Positions 23,023-34,744 of a stretch of 64,000 bases of DNA are shown piece after piece; position 1 is the stretch's first letter, and every line of letters begins with the position of its first letter. The notes beneath the pieces are model-generated. The model worked only from the letters and a program-made list of their open reading frames with translations. It ran no database searches and was not told the DNA's origin. Made by a program: the position numbers and the translations under genes. The stretch comes from Gnomoniopsis sp. IMI 355080 (taxonomy: Eukaryota > Ascomycota > Sordariomycetes > Diaporthales > Gnomoniaceae). Location of the stretch: positions 62,001 to 126,000 of the forward strand of contig JAPEVC010000048.1 in NCBI GenBank assembly GCA_027946555.1. Direction: 5' to 3'.

Positions 23023-25245
23023 ATGCCTCCGGCGTCGAGTCAGAAGGGTACTGGAAAGAAGGGCGCCGGCGCGATCGCGCGCCAGCGGAGCCGGAACACC
23101 ACGCCCAGCTCAGTCCCGCTGGTCACAGCCTCGCTGCCTCCGATTGAGACCAAGCAGACAGAGTATCTCGACCTCAACTACGACACCTTCCGCAACATCA
23201 CCTACGAGGATGTCGTCGATCAGAATGCATCCAGCTCGCACATGCCCGAGTCCAGAAGCCTCGATGGCATCATGACCCGCTTTCAGCGATTGCAGGATAC
23301 CCTCGAAAAGCGAAGCACCTTTTGCGACCGCGGCATGCGTTTGCTTGTCTCGGCTCTGCGCGCACGGATGGACGAGGCTGCCGCCGAAAGGACTCGCGAA
23401 GAAGAGCGCCAGCGCATGGAGGATGACGAACGCGTCAGAAAGGCCAATAAAGCCAACAAGAAGAAGAGGAAGGCTGCCGATAGTCTAGCGCCTCAAGACG
23501 CCAACATTGGTGAGTGCAGGCTCCATAGCAGATTTCCAGACAGTCGAACCTTGCATCCCACTCTCCGACCTCTGAATCTCAAGGTCCTTCCAATTGCGAG
23601 TGCAGCACAGGTATCTTGGGATTCCGGCGCATTTGCTTGTTTTCACTCGTCTCGCTCGCTGTTTTATCGGACCAAGAGTACCCTTGTTCAAACGTCACTG
23701 ACCACCAACACAGAGCGCTCATCTCCACTACGCGATTCCAACAAACCTCGAAAGCTTTCCCGCGACAACGACTCAGCTTCCTCGTCACTGTCTCCCGTTG
23801 CTCCTGCCACCCCCGGTGCAATGGATGTCGACGACAAGAACAAGGCCAAAAAGAAAACCGAAGATGATGATGATTCAGATTCGAGCTCTGATGATGAAGG
23901 CGCTCCTCCCCCGCCTCGAGTGCCGCAAGCCATGACTTTTGGAGATGACCCTTCCACATTCCCGGATCCCACCGTATACCAGATCACAAAGGTCGACTGG
24001 AGGAACATGACAGACGAGGAGATCAAAGAGGCGACATCGGTCGAGGTCTATCCAAAAACCGACCTCGCAGACCTGATCGCCGGTGTACCCCCAGACAAGG
24101 ACTTCAGTAGCGCAAAGCCATCCAACCAGATAGCCTTCAACACCTTTTCGTCTTATGTTGAGCCATACTTCCGACCGTTCACAGAAGAGGATCTGGCATT
24201 TTTGCGCGAACGAGGCAACCGAGTCGACTCATTTGTCCTACCGAAGCGATCTAAGAAGCACTACACAGAGATCTGGGCGGAGGAAGATGGCGCAATGGCC
24301 ATAGACTCGTTACCAGACAAGCCCGATCCAAACCACCCTCGAGGTAACATAGATCATATGACCGATGACATTGCCGAGACAGACAAGCTGTCCGTTGGGC
24401 CGCTTCTTTCACGTCTCCTGCAGGCCATGCGCCCCGAGAGCCGTGCCATAGCCAGCGAAGATGCGAAGCCACAGGTTAATGGCACTAATGGGGAGGCCAA
24501 TGGTAGTCTCGATATTTCTATGAATGGCACCGATAGCTTCGATGCAGCAGCTCCGTCTCTATCACAATCGAATGGCCAATTAGCAGAGCGAGAGCTTTCA
24601 CCTGCGGCCCACATGCCTGACTCCAATACCGAGTTATGGAAACGCGCCACTCACCCGAAACTGGATTACACACAGTCTGAAGAACGCATCAAGCAAGAGC
24701 TTCGCCACATTGGCTTCCTACCCGACCCCAACCCAGATCAGCCTCAGCCTGAAGACACTCGAGCGGACTATGATGGTGCGTTCGATGACGAAGTGGCGGC
24801 GCGACTGCGACTGCTACAAGATCGCCTGCGCGATCAGATGCTCATCAACGCTGCCCGCAAGGCCAAGCTCTCCGAGCTGGTGCGCGAGCGCATGGCTTTC
24901 CAAGAATACACCACCATCCTCGAGGATCTTGATAGCCAGGTCCAGGCAGCGTATCTAAAACGGACTCGGACCATGGGCAAGACGAAGAAGAAGTCACGTC
25001 CAGGTGCCGCAGGCGCCGCAGCTGCGGCTGCTGGGATCGCAAGGCCTGGTATTGGCGACATGACAAAGACGCTGATGGAGAGACGGCGTCGGTGGATTGA
25101 GAATATTGGTACGGTGTTTGACGGGGAGAGTCTCAACAAGGTGCCTAGAGCGAGCGATCCCGATAGCTCCATCTTCAAGACGGCGGAGATGACAGAGTAT
25201 GTGAAGAACGAAAAGGCGCATTGGGACGATGAGGAGGATGAGTAA
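23023..25245 (+). CDS. NGG1: SAGA/ADA complex adaptor subunit Ngg1/Ada3
   Basis: Two exons, 23023-23509 and 23711-25245, giving 673 residues. Ngg1/Ada3 links the Gcn5 acetyltransferase with Ada2 inside SAGA and related complexes, so it acts in the nucleus on histone acetylation and activated transcription. The N-terminus contains YDTFRNITYEDVVDQ and MTRFQRLQDTLEKR, followed by a charged coiled coil and an acidic Ser/Asp stretch. The C-terminal Ada3 domain spans about residues 480-580: SEERIKQELRHIGFL, then LRLLQDRLRDQMLINAARK, EYTTILEDLDSQVQAAYLKR, and a Lys-rich end (GKTKKKSRPG). The intron (23510-23710, donor GTGAGT, acceptor CACAG) is 201 nt, a multiple of three with no in-frame stop. Retention would therefore give a 740-residue form. 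Its translation has no domain character, which is why I remove it. Confidence 0.9.
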   Translation: MPPASSQKGTGKKGAGAIARQRSRNTTPSSVPLVTASLPPIETKQTEYLDLNYDTFRNITYEDVVDQNASSSHMPESRSLDGIMTRFQRLQDTLEKRSTFCDRGMRLLVSALRARMDEAAAERTREEERQRMEDDERVRKANKANKKKRKAADSLAPQDANIGECRLHSRFPDSRTLHPTLRPLNLKVLPIASAAQVSWDSGAFACFHSSRSLFYRTKSTLVQTSLTTNTERSSPLRDSNKPRKLSRDNDSASSSLSPVAPATPGAMDVDDKNKAKKKTEDDDDSDSSSDDEGAPPPPRVPQAMTFGDDPSTFPDPTVYQITKVDWRNMTDEEIKEATSVEVYPKTDLADLIAGVPPDKDFSSAKPSNQIAFNTFSSYVEPYFRPFTEEDLAFLRERGNRVDSFVLPKRSKKHYTEIWAEEDGAMAIDSLPDKPDPNHPRGNIDHMTDDIAETDKLSVGPLLSRLLQAMRPESRAIASEDAKPQVNGTNGEANGSLDISMNGTDSFDAAAPSLSQSNGQLAERELSPAAHMPDSNTELWKRATHPKLDYTQSEERIKQELRHIGFLPDPNPDQPQPEDTRADYDGAFDDEVAARLRLLQDRLRDQMLINAARKAKLSELVRERMAFQEYTTILEDLDSQVQAAYLKRTRTMGKTKKKSRPGAAGAAAAAAGIARPGIGDMTKTLMERRRRWIENIGTVFDGESLNKVPRASDPDSSIFKTAEMTEYVKNEKAHWDDEEDE

Positions 25246-26883
25246 GCTCCAGAGGCGAACATCCTCGACAGTCTGACATTGCTCTGGTAAGGGGGTTGCA
25301 TGACCGTGTACGACCAGCTCCATCCCGATACGGCGTACGCGACACTTCATGATTTGGCCTCATGCATCACAGCCATTGAGCTCAAAGAAGCTTTAAACTA
25401 GTTAACAATGAGCGGGCCTACTTCAAGCAAATTTAATTATTGGAGGCGCACAAACCCCTGTCGGCATCATAAGGCGACACCGCGGAACATGTGCTACCAG
25501 ACATGCGCATCGATTTCAAGCTCATTGATTATACCCTTGGTGTTCCCATCATGAAAGCATCGTGAAGTCAACGCACGTCTCTAAAACGTTTAAAACGGTC
25601 GCTCAAACTGTAAATGACTTGTGTCTCAATTTTACCGCCTTTCCTTGCCCCGACATGCATCTGCGGTGATCCAGTTGCCAAGCTCAATTGATATAGGCTC
25701 CTGAATTGAAAAGAGCGCCCGAGACAGGAGTTGTACAGCCCTTTCCACTCCCATTTCCCGACGCCAAAAGCGCCACGCTATAGGCACTCTCTCGGCTTGA
25801 TTGTTCCCAGACCATGTCCTCCTCAGTCATGAGGATTTATTCGTGACGGCTGATGGAACACTCCTGTCGTATCACGCCTGTAGTTGAAGTGCTCAAGGCT
25901 TTTGGCTCAGTCTTTGTTCTGCTTAGGACCAGAGTAACTTCTACAGGCAGACAGGGCTTCCAGTGGGTGTGAGTTGCCTTGCCCCATATTCCAGAGCACC
26001 TCCATTTTTTCTTGGACTGATGCCAAGCAAGAGCATTGCATCCTTTGGACCAATTCATGTTTATGATGACGACTAACCAGGCGGGTTGTCTCTCTGGAGA
26101 CATTCTAAGAGGCTCTTCTGAAGCTTTGTTTGTCGCCACGGCGTTTCGTTATACCACTCTATTTCTACTTGCCTATATACCTCAAAGGTAGCAGCTTACT
26201 ATTGATACTTTGGCAGTGTCAACTCCAAGTACGCCAGCTTTTACCAGTTGAACCCACCCCAAATCTCTACTTTTGTATGGCATTTACTTCTTGGGCTCAT
26301 ATGCCCCCCTTTCAAGCTGCAAATTGCTGTAAGCTACCTCGGTGGGCATTACTCTATGCAGGCAGGGCTATAGCACCTGTCAGAATCACGTTCTACCAAG
26401 ATATATTCACTCCGATGTCGAGCTCAGCAGCACTACCACTTCCACTGTCTACAGATAGCACATCGATGCTATGACATGTGTTGACGCATTTCAAGGAGAA
26501 CAGATGAACTGGGAAACAGATGGTGGATATTACTCCTGGCGTCACCACAGGTCATCAGCCAGTCGTCACAGGCACTGGTACAGGGTGATAATCGTGAGGA
26601 CCTCAAGGGGCTTTCCAGCAATACATTGACACTTTCGACTTTGATCCATTTGGGTCATTCCCCATGGGGGTTGCTGTCATAGACTCATCTAGCCATTACG
26701 AAGCTATCTTAAGCTTAATGCAAAGATACTATGGCTCCTCGTCAAAGACATCTTATGTTAAGACTGCTGCTGAACATATCACGGATGAAATTTTGTACCG
26801 ATCGTTACTGCCCCAGGTCTATATATCAGTCACTTCTGGGTTGATCTGTCCATTTCCTCCGATTTGATCATCTTCCATGGGCA

Positions 26884-27469
26884 TCAATCATGAACAATTA
26901 CCATATCGCTCACTTCACTAGGGTCTGACTCTAACATTACCAACATCTGCTTGATATTCCCATACGGAAACCAATCCTCGGCAGCAGCAATGAGACTATC
27001 ATCCCGTGCCAAGTCGACCCAATGCTGGACTACCTCATCTTCACCTACACCCACAGTTGCCAATATAGCGCCCCACAACGGGCTATGAATGTTTGGGATT
27101 ACAACAACGGAGCATTTGCCATCGATGGAACACGCTGATAAGGCCATCGTGTCGCATGTGTGCGTTGCGTTCAAGGCGGCTCAGCGTGCTCGCGAAGGCC
27201 GGTGGCGACGTTCTAGTATCTACAAGGCGAACACCGCCAACCATCATGCTCGGACCATCCTTGCGCAAGAAGACATTGGAGGATATGCATTTGCACACCA
27301 CAATGTACCTAGGTATTGACATCCGGGGATTGGGCGCAGAACCTAGAACGGCTCCATTCAGGTTAACAATGCGAACAAGTTGGATAAGTATATCAGTGGT
27401 GCAGCATGGGAAAGGGTTCGATGTTGCTTGATAAAAAGCAGCGCGATCTTGGGAGCGTAGCAGCGGCAC
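26884..27469 (-). pseudogene. Possible decayed coding sequence in two overlapping frames
   Basis: Two minus-strand frames overlap. One (27469-27083) contains MSIPRYIVVCKCISSNVF and VDTRTSPPAFASTLSRLERN. The other, first ATG near 27144, contains HSPLWGAILATVGVG and AAEDWFPYGNIKQMLVMLE and stops at 26884. Both look mildly protein-like, and a single frameshift near 27090 would merge them. There is no room for an intron between them. I do not recognise a family. Chance open frames remain possible. Confidence 0.2.
27306..27315. repeat. TACCTAGGTA palindrome, copy 2
   Basis: Exact 10-bp palindrome in the gene-poor region, flanked by CAATG and TTG, which extends the partial symmetry. See the copy at 17857 for context. 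Confidence 0.75.
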
Positions 27470-30086
27470 ATAGCTGGAGAATAGCAGAGTGTAATGTAGT
27501 GTACAGAGGCCTAAGCTAATGCCTTTGCACGTTGTTCATCTCAGTCTTCCCCTGTCAGTCCTGTTCCTAGATATCAAGCCTTACAGCTTCAGGACGACCT
27601 CTTAAAATGAATGTTCTTCACCTAAGCACACCGCTGTTGTGGTCTCTTCTTACTACTACTTTTCTATGGGACGTGGACTTCAATGGAAAGTACCTACCTC
27701 TCTGCGGGTTTTCAAGGTGTTGTTTCTTCGATTTCAAGCTTCTAGGGACCGCGCTTCTTGGTCACGAGAGTTGTCGTATATCATGCCTGCTTCGGTATTA
27801 GAGTCGAGTATGTCGCTTAGCACTCACGTATAGGCGGAGAGGGGGAAGGGAGAGGGATAAAACATTTATGTACACAAAGTGGCATTCGTCTCATTTCACT
27901 TTTTTTTGCATAGAATCTGACGTAATGGATGAGGTCTACTAGACTTTCTATGTAGAATTTTATCGAGGCATGGATCATCATGTGACAATTCAACGATGAC
28001 ATCTCAAGAATGCTTTGTCGTTCTAGAGTCGTCGAGGTTTTTGGGACAGTGCAACCGTCTGCATTGCAACCTTGAAGCACCACAATACATCGGAAGACAG
28101 TAGCATTACAGTTATGAAGAGGAATGGCAGAGGGTGTGTCGTCACGACCAAATTTTGGTACGGCTTTCATCAGGTCTTACCTACATTGGATGGGTTTACT
28201 GAACGCCTCACCATCACACTCCTCGACAGCGATGTTATGGTAACTTCTGGCGCTCTAGAAGATCTGGCGCGCTTCTATCATTCTGCGAACCAACCAACCG
28301 TTGCTAGAAATTGAGCTTGTGGCGCATCGTTGGGCCTAAATCGTTACATATTACTAAGTACTTACCTTACCGGTGCTGCCCATGCCAGATTCATGCTGGG
28401 AAAATGAATTTGAATCTCAAAGTCAATCACTCGGCATGAAGGAGTGAAAGCCTTGAAAAAAAACGCGCAGTAAAGCAGGGCAAAGATGAAGCAGAGTGAC
28501 GCCTGCAAGCTGTGGGTAGCGCTCAACATCGAAGCAACACCATGCAGCCCACGACGCGGCACAAGACGCATTACGATAGCCCCGTCCTTATATTCCATTC
28601 CCATCTGGTGGCAAACACCCCGCCCCCCCACGTCGGGACAAGCTCCTTGTTAGCGGTGGCGGTGTCTCGAAGCTCGACGTCAAAGTGCGTTGTCCAGGCT
28701 TACGATGTCTTTGTGCACCTACCAGGCGCGCGCGGCCACGATCTGAACATGCAGGTATTGCGGAGAAGGACGTTCACGTTCAAGCAGTTACAAAAGGGCA
28801 CGTACTAGCCCACTTGGTCCTGGAGTGGGCATTTTGGGGGCACCGCACTTCTAGAACGATCCTCAAGCGGGTCGTTTGTAAACCACGTTTTGTGTTTCTG
28901 CGGCAGTCGGACCATCTGCGTCACTAGACCAAACGACTACAGAGCACCTCGCCCTAGCGCGTCGAGCATTCCGGACGAAGCTTTCGAAGCGCGCGCGGGT
29001 CAGGTCCTGGCAACGCTAGACACACAGCCCCTCCATTAACTGTAATTCCAAAGCATTCACCGATTTTATTTTGTATGAAATTAACCCGGCGGAACGGCCT
29101 GAGCGGTGCGAAGAGAAACGGCAACTATCACGGAAAACACGGCCTTCCTCCTCCTCTTCTTCTTTACCCTCTGCTAATGAACGACGTGGACGAAGATCCA
29201 CCAGCAAACAAACAGCTGTCAAGGCTGCGCCGTCCCATGAAGAGCTTCCGGAGGACCGGAGGAAGAATAACCCTGCATTCGGTCGTGTCCCAAGGTGCGT
29301 TGGCCAACAACCCAACTGAAAGCTAGGAAAGCCTTTAAACCAGCGAATTACCGCTCCGGGAGGAGGAGCATCAACGGGGAAAAAGTACGCGCACGAGTCA
29401 ACAAAGTTTCGCGCACTCCTATCAGTAGCTCCCTTGTAAAGTCAAACCACGCTGGCGGCGCCCAAAACTTTCCAGACTGAGCCGGTCGCTATTTCCTTGC
29501 TTCTTCCTTTTGCTATTGTTCTGACTTTCCGACGAAGCCGGCTGACACGGCAAATGAAGAGCAAGCTTGAACCACAGGATGGTGTAGATAATGTAATCGA
29601 GGGCTTGTTGTTTGTTTGATATGCTTTATTAGTAGCGATATCACGCGGACTCTCGGCACGGATCACGGCACCGTGGCTCCAGAAATGCGGTGCCGAAATT
29701 GCGCTCGCGCATTTGCCGCGGTATCCCGTAGACCCCCAGTTGAGTCGTACCTTTTTTAAATGTTTTTTTTTTGAGATTTGATATATAAAGTTTATATTAT
29801 TGTCGGTTAACACGTCCCAAATGCCCCCCAAAAATAAAATGGACGAACTGAGCACGATCCCGCGGGCCTAGCACCGAGGTCGGAACTTTCGGCACTGAGG
29901 CTTCGTCAGATGCACGTGTGATGTGACGAAAATTTCTAGGGTGGACATAGCTTGAGAACGGATAACTCGGAGGAGATGAGTTTGGGGATCGCTGATGCGT
30001 AAAATATCTGAAAGTGATTCGCGAGGCAACTGGGTGAAGATCATACCGCGATGGGCAGAATCTGAAACGAGAGCTGGCGACGGGGA

Positions 30087-30097
30087 GGGGGGGGGGG
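30087..30097 (+). repeat. Poly-G tract, 11 bases
   Basis: An uninterrupted run of 11 G in gene-poor DNA. Two comparable runs occur at 40620 (9 G) and 41282 (12 G). Such runs are unstable in replication and error-prone in sequencing, so the exact length is uncertain. Confidence 0.7.
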
Positions 30098-32557
30098 AAT
30101 TCTCGTCGGATGGTATAGTCTACTGTGAAACAATCTCTCTTGGCATGGATACTCCCGCTTGCGACCTTGTTGATCAGTGATGATCGCTGTTACTATGTAC
30201 AAGACAGAATCCTCAATTCCCAATTTTCAGTCACCTGTGCCGTGGCGTAAAATAATCCTGTGGATTTGTGAAGATCAGTTTCCGTGCGGGACTGTTGGAC
30301 AAGAACGCAAATGCGAGACCGAAAACGACTTCATTGTAGTCTTGAATTGAAGTGTGTATAAGTAGGGCTGCTAGTGTGAAAGCATGGGCAGAACCTAGTA
30401 TGGTACGAGTTGGGAGGTCAAGGTGGGCCAGAATTACACACCGCATAGTGTGATAGGAGGTGGTAGGCTATGGAGCTGTCCTACTAGGCCGGCAGGCCGT
30501 CTAGCCTAGGTAAACAGCCCTGATCAGAGGGCCAAGCGTGAGGTTCGTTCTAGGTGGGCAGGCGGATCCCCCTATCCGTTTCCTTGTTCGGGCCATAGAG
30601 CGATAGCGTGAAGCCAAGAGTGCTTGGGTCAGATCAGTCGGACTTGGCGATGGTCCCGAGAGAGCGGATTGAACATCTTGGCTTGTTGTTTGGTAGTTTA
30701 TTATCGTACCATGCAACCTGTAGATTGTTGGAGTATTTATTTTATTTTCAATGTGGCAAGATGTGAAAGGTATATGTCCATATCACCATGCAGCTTCTGA
30801 TCTCGCGGCTTGAGTCCCTCCGTGGACCCGTTGTAATGTAAGCGGGACAGATGGTAATTTCTGACGTCGGCCATAAAAAGCTTAATTATATTTTTGGGGA
30901 CTCATGACGAAGGGTCATCATGTCCAACAAATCGGTGACCCTCGTGCCACGTTGGTCGAGACAATCTCGACTCTCCCAGACAACCATAAGTGGGTCACCA
31001 CAGTGAGGTCTGGCCTTGACACCTTACTCGTCTTCCACCTGTCCGTGGAATGAAGCCGTATAGCCGTGTCTACTCCACTGCTCCATCATGGTCAAAGTTG
31101 ACCGTCAAAGAGGGTCCTGCTGACGGCAATGTTACAGCACATGGCAGACGAGGGTCAACAAATGGCCCAGACCGACGCCTCTTTGTACTGAGGTGGGTGG
31201 CCTGGCATGCGGGCATGCAACCTCCTTCGGCTGGACCGGGATCAGGATCGCTGGGGGGACAGAAAAGAAGCTTTTGCGCTAGTCACTCATGTAGGCACGA
31301 GGTGGTGCTTGGCGATTAGGTGCAGGGAAAACGTCGTTGATCTGGGGGCCGGACAGAGGAGAGGGTGTGCATCGCTGAATAGGGAGCGTCCCGGGTCACT
31401 GATTGGATTTCGGCTGGTGTCTGTGACGTGTTGAGTTTCCCGCGCGTCGTGTCAGGATGAACATTAGACTGCAGGATGGCGCAAAGAATGTAGTCAGGTA
31501 CTACTTCTAAGAGACACTATCCGGATGCGCAACAGCCGAAATCCAAGAGGACGGCAGAAAAGATGTTTTGTGGGTAGTCAGTTGCTGTGTAGCTCTCTTG
31601 CTACCTGCACATACTGTGTCTACGATAGTACGGACTACTATGTCTGATATAGAATGCTAGAGACAGAGCGATACACTTGATACACTCGAGACTGATCTCC
31701 AGACTGATCTCGTACGTAACACTGGAAGTGCATCGTAGGTGTGCATGGTGTGGGAGCTCACTTTGCATGATGACTCGGCCTGAAAATGCCGGTTCGCAGC
31801 AACTGGACGAAGCTAACAGAATACTGTCATAGTGCCATAATTGCGTGTTTAAAAAAATAAAATAAAAAAGCACAGGGAGACAAGCAAGCGCCCAAGTCAT
31901 GCCCGTTCGGGTTAGCTGGCTCGAGTGCGGCCCCTGATCCCGGTCGTGGTCCTGCGCCCCAGACTAGCATGACAGGGCAGACAGGGTCGAACCGAGTCCC
32001 CATAAAAGAGACAAGAAGTCTTGGCACCCTTCTTGCGTGGATGCTTGAACGGGTGCCCCCCCTTCTCGTCCTTTTCACCTGCAAGTTTTCGAAAGCAGTT
32101 CGCTTGCCCACACACCAGTGGTACTTTTGGCTGTTATACTGCCGTAAGTACCTGATTGATACCACCGCTACCACCTTCTGGGAAGCGTTACCAAACAACA
32201 AGACAAATCTCCACCTCCACACCACTACGGCCCTCGCTTCTCTCAATTTATCCTTCACTCTTGCCCAACCCGCGCCTCAACCGCCATCAGCAGATCCCAC
32301 TATACCCCATTTCACCTTCATGCTGACCACACCTCGACGGCTGACATATGCATACTTGACTCTAATAGCGGCCCCTGCTCCTCCTACCGGGCCTTTTCGC
32401 ACTTTCTCCTCTTACTTTCTCGCCCTGCAGCCGCGGTTCGACTTTGGGAACCACTCCGGACGTCATCATCGTGGTCTTTTTCACCAGTCGTCAGCGTTTC
32501 GATGCGTCCATGCCTCGAGCCTTAGGTGGCTGTATATCCGCACAATGATGGTCGACA

Positions 32558-34744
32558 ATGATGGGCAATAGTAAGTTTTTTTTTAATTCTTTTTCATGAA
32601 GAAACAAGAAAAAGAAAGAATTGAGAGCCGGGAAGGCCCGCTGTCGAATACAAGACGACCAGACGTCAAAAGTCTTGGTGGTGATCTCCCCGGACTCTTG
32701 GCAGCCTTGGCAACCACGCGGTCTCCCACTTGGAATCCACAGCAGGATAATCACTCCCAGCACCCACTCGGCTGCTAACCGCGTATTTTGTTTAACAGCC
32801 TACGTCGACGACATTGCAAATGCTGTGTATGTATCCTGTTTTCATCTTCTCTCATCGTCGTCGTGTCTTGGCTTTCGGCCTCTCCCACCCTGTCCTCCCT
32901 GTCATTGTCACCGTCGCGGTCCGCAACGCCCTCGGCCATCATGGCAATATAGGGTGCTGCTCTTCATACAAAGGAAACACTCCGTTGCGACGCGTCTCGA
33001 TTCATTCTCTCGAGTCTCTGCGGTTTTTGCGTCCATTGTAGCGTCAACCCAGGATCCTCGGCACACCTGCAGCTACCCAGCTCGGCGTACCGAGCCAAGA
33101 CTTGGCAGCTTCACAACCCAAGACATGGGATACAAGACATGCTAACTTGTACCAGCCTATTGTTCAGCAATCCTGTCTGGTCCGGCGACAGTAGCATACC
33201 CTCTACCGTCATCAAAAACATAACTGCCCTCTCCGTGAGTCCAACCCCCAGCGGTCCCGCCTCTCCGTTACCGTCCCTTCATTAACATCCCAAAGAACGA
33301 CATTGCATATTCTTCCGACATAGACTCCAACATCACCATTTTGACTTCGAATTATGCCACCACCCAGAGTGGCACCATTCAAGGCTTACTTTATGTCCCC
33401 GATCTACCCGAGGACGACCCGTGCAAGGCGTTGGAAGCGCAACATGTCCCAAAAACTGCCGTCCGTCAGGCCGATCTGCCTCCATCCGATTACAACCTCA
33501 TAGCGCTGGTACCTTGGTATAATGCCACCTGCACCAAACTGTACATGGAAGCTGCTGCCTCCGACCCTATCCGCGGCTTCATCACCTACCTGCCTACTGC
33601 CGACTCCGACAAGCCACCAGATGTTGACGACGAGATATGGAGCCTGCACGACCATGGCGCTTGGAGGTCGTCGATCAAGTTTCCCGTCTACGCTATCTCG
33701 GGCAGCGCCGGAAGTAATATGATGACGCCACTGGGCCTCTATTCGGGCAATGTCAGCTCTGTTCCCTACGGCGCCAACATCTCGGCAATATACGGCGCCA
33801 GCGCAGACGACTACGTGCGTCTGTGGACAGAGATACACGTCAACACGCCCAATTCTCTACCATTGATATGGATTTTCATCCTCGCTTGCATTGGCGTTTT
33901 GTTTGCCTTCCTGGCGCTTGTCTCTTGCCTGATGCACTGGGTTCAAAAGAGGCGCCGATCGTCTCTCGAGCGGCGAGTGGCTTCTGGTGAGGTGAACTTG
34001 GAGGCAATGAACATTAAGCGCGTCCGCGTACCGATAGAATACGTTGAAAAGTTCCCACTTTTTACTTACAATTACGAACCGACACATAGCAGCCCACCTC
34101 TTTCGCCAACGTCACCACGAATGGTGCGGGCGAGAGAGGGCAACTCAAGCATTGATGAAATGCAGCCAAGCACACCAAATCATACAATTTCCGAAAAGGC
34201 TCTGGCCAGCCCGCGATCGACCGTCACTGGAATTACAAACGCCAGCACCGCGACCGATTACCAACCAAGATGTACAATTTGCTTGGAGGACTACGAGAAT
34301 CGCTCTACAATAATTCGCGAACTACCCTGCGGCCACATTTACCACCCGGACTGCATCGACGAGTTTCTAAGTGATGTTAGCTGTCTTTGTCCACAGTGCA
34401 AGGCTTCGATGCTTCCCAAAGGATACTGCCCGCCGATCACGAACGGTATGGTACGACGTGAGCGGGCTCTCCGACGACTTCGAGGCCAGGTCGTGGTGGA
34501 GGATGGTGAGCTTCAGGAAGGTACGAATACCTGGAGGAGGAATATGAAGAAGAAGATGTACAGGCCGAGTAACAATGCGCCAAATCCCGTGCAAAACGCA
34601 CCTTCCCGGCATAGCCCCACGTCTGAGGCACGGATGCGTATGCGCAGCTTGGCCGGAGCTGACGCGTTCAGTGAGGTGGACAGCTCTGATGGGCAGCCGC
34701 AATGGAAGAAAGTCACTCGGACGGTATTTCCCGGATTTCGATGA
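32558..34744 (+). CDS. Transmembrane RING-H2 ubiquitin ligase (PA-TM-RING type)
   Basis: Well supported from 33296: the last exon 33296-34744 holds most of the protein. Upstream I join 33156-33234, a 28-nt exon 32799-32826, and a start exon 32558-32570 (MMGN), giving 522 residues with all phases closed. The lumenal part has many Asn-x-Ser/Thr sites and the style of a protease-associated domain. One membrane helix lies at about 228-253 (LIWIFILACIGVLFAFLAL), then a basic stop (KRRRSS). A RING-H2 finger follows at 366-408: C366, C369, C385, H387, H390, C393, C405, C408. Such proteins are E3 ligases of the secretory or vacuolar membranes. No signal peptide appears in my model, which the family normally has. 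The 5' end, with a 228-nt intron, a 28-nt microexon and a 329-nt intron, is therefore doubtful; the frame is closed by a stop just upstream of the chosen ATG. Confidence 0.8.

Larger units (their letters stand above)
25246..32557. other. Gene-poor 7.3-kb region
   Basis: The longest stretch without a supported gene. Open frames are many but short, and none shows a domain, a convincing splice pattern or transposase/reverse-transcriptase motifs. Possible decayed coding sequence is listed at 26884-27469. An 11-base G run sits at 30087-30097. An AT-rich patch lies at about 29755-29800, and an exact TACCTAGGTA palindrome at 27306-27315. The part just before 32558 probably contains the RING gene's promoter and 5' UTR. 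Confidence 0.5.

Noticed and set aside
29016..29855. Arg/Ser-rich frames considered as a retrotransposon gag remnant
   Set aside because: No zinc knuckle, no protease or reverse-transcriptase motif and no terminal repeats were found nearby.
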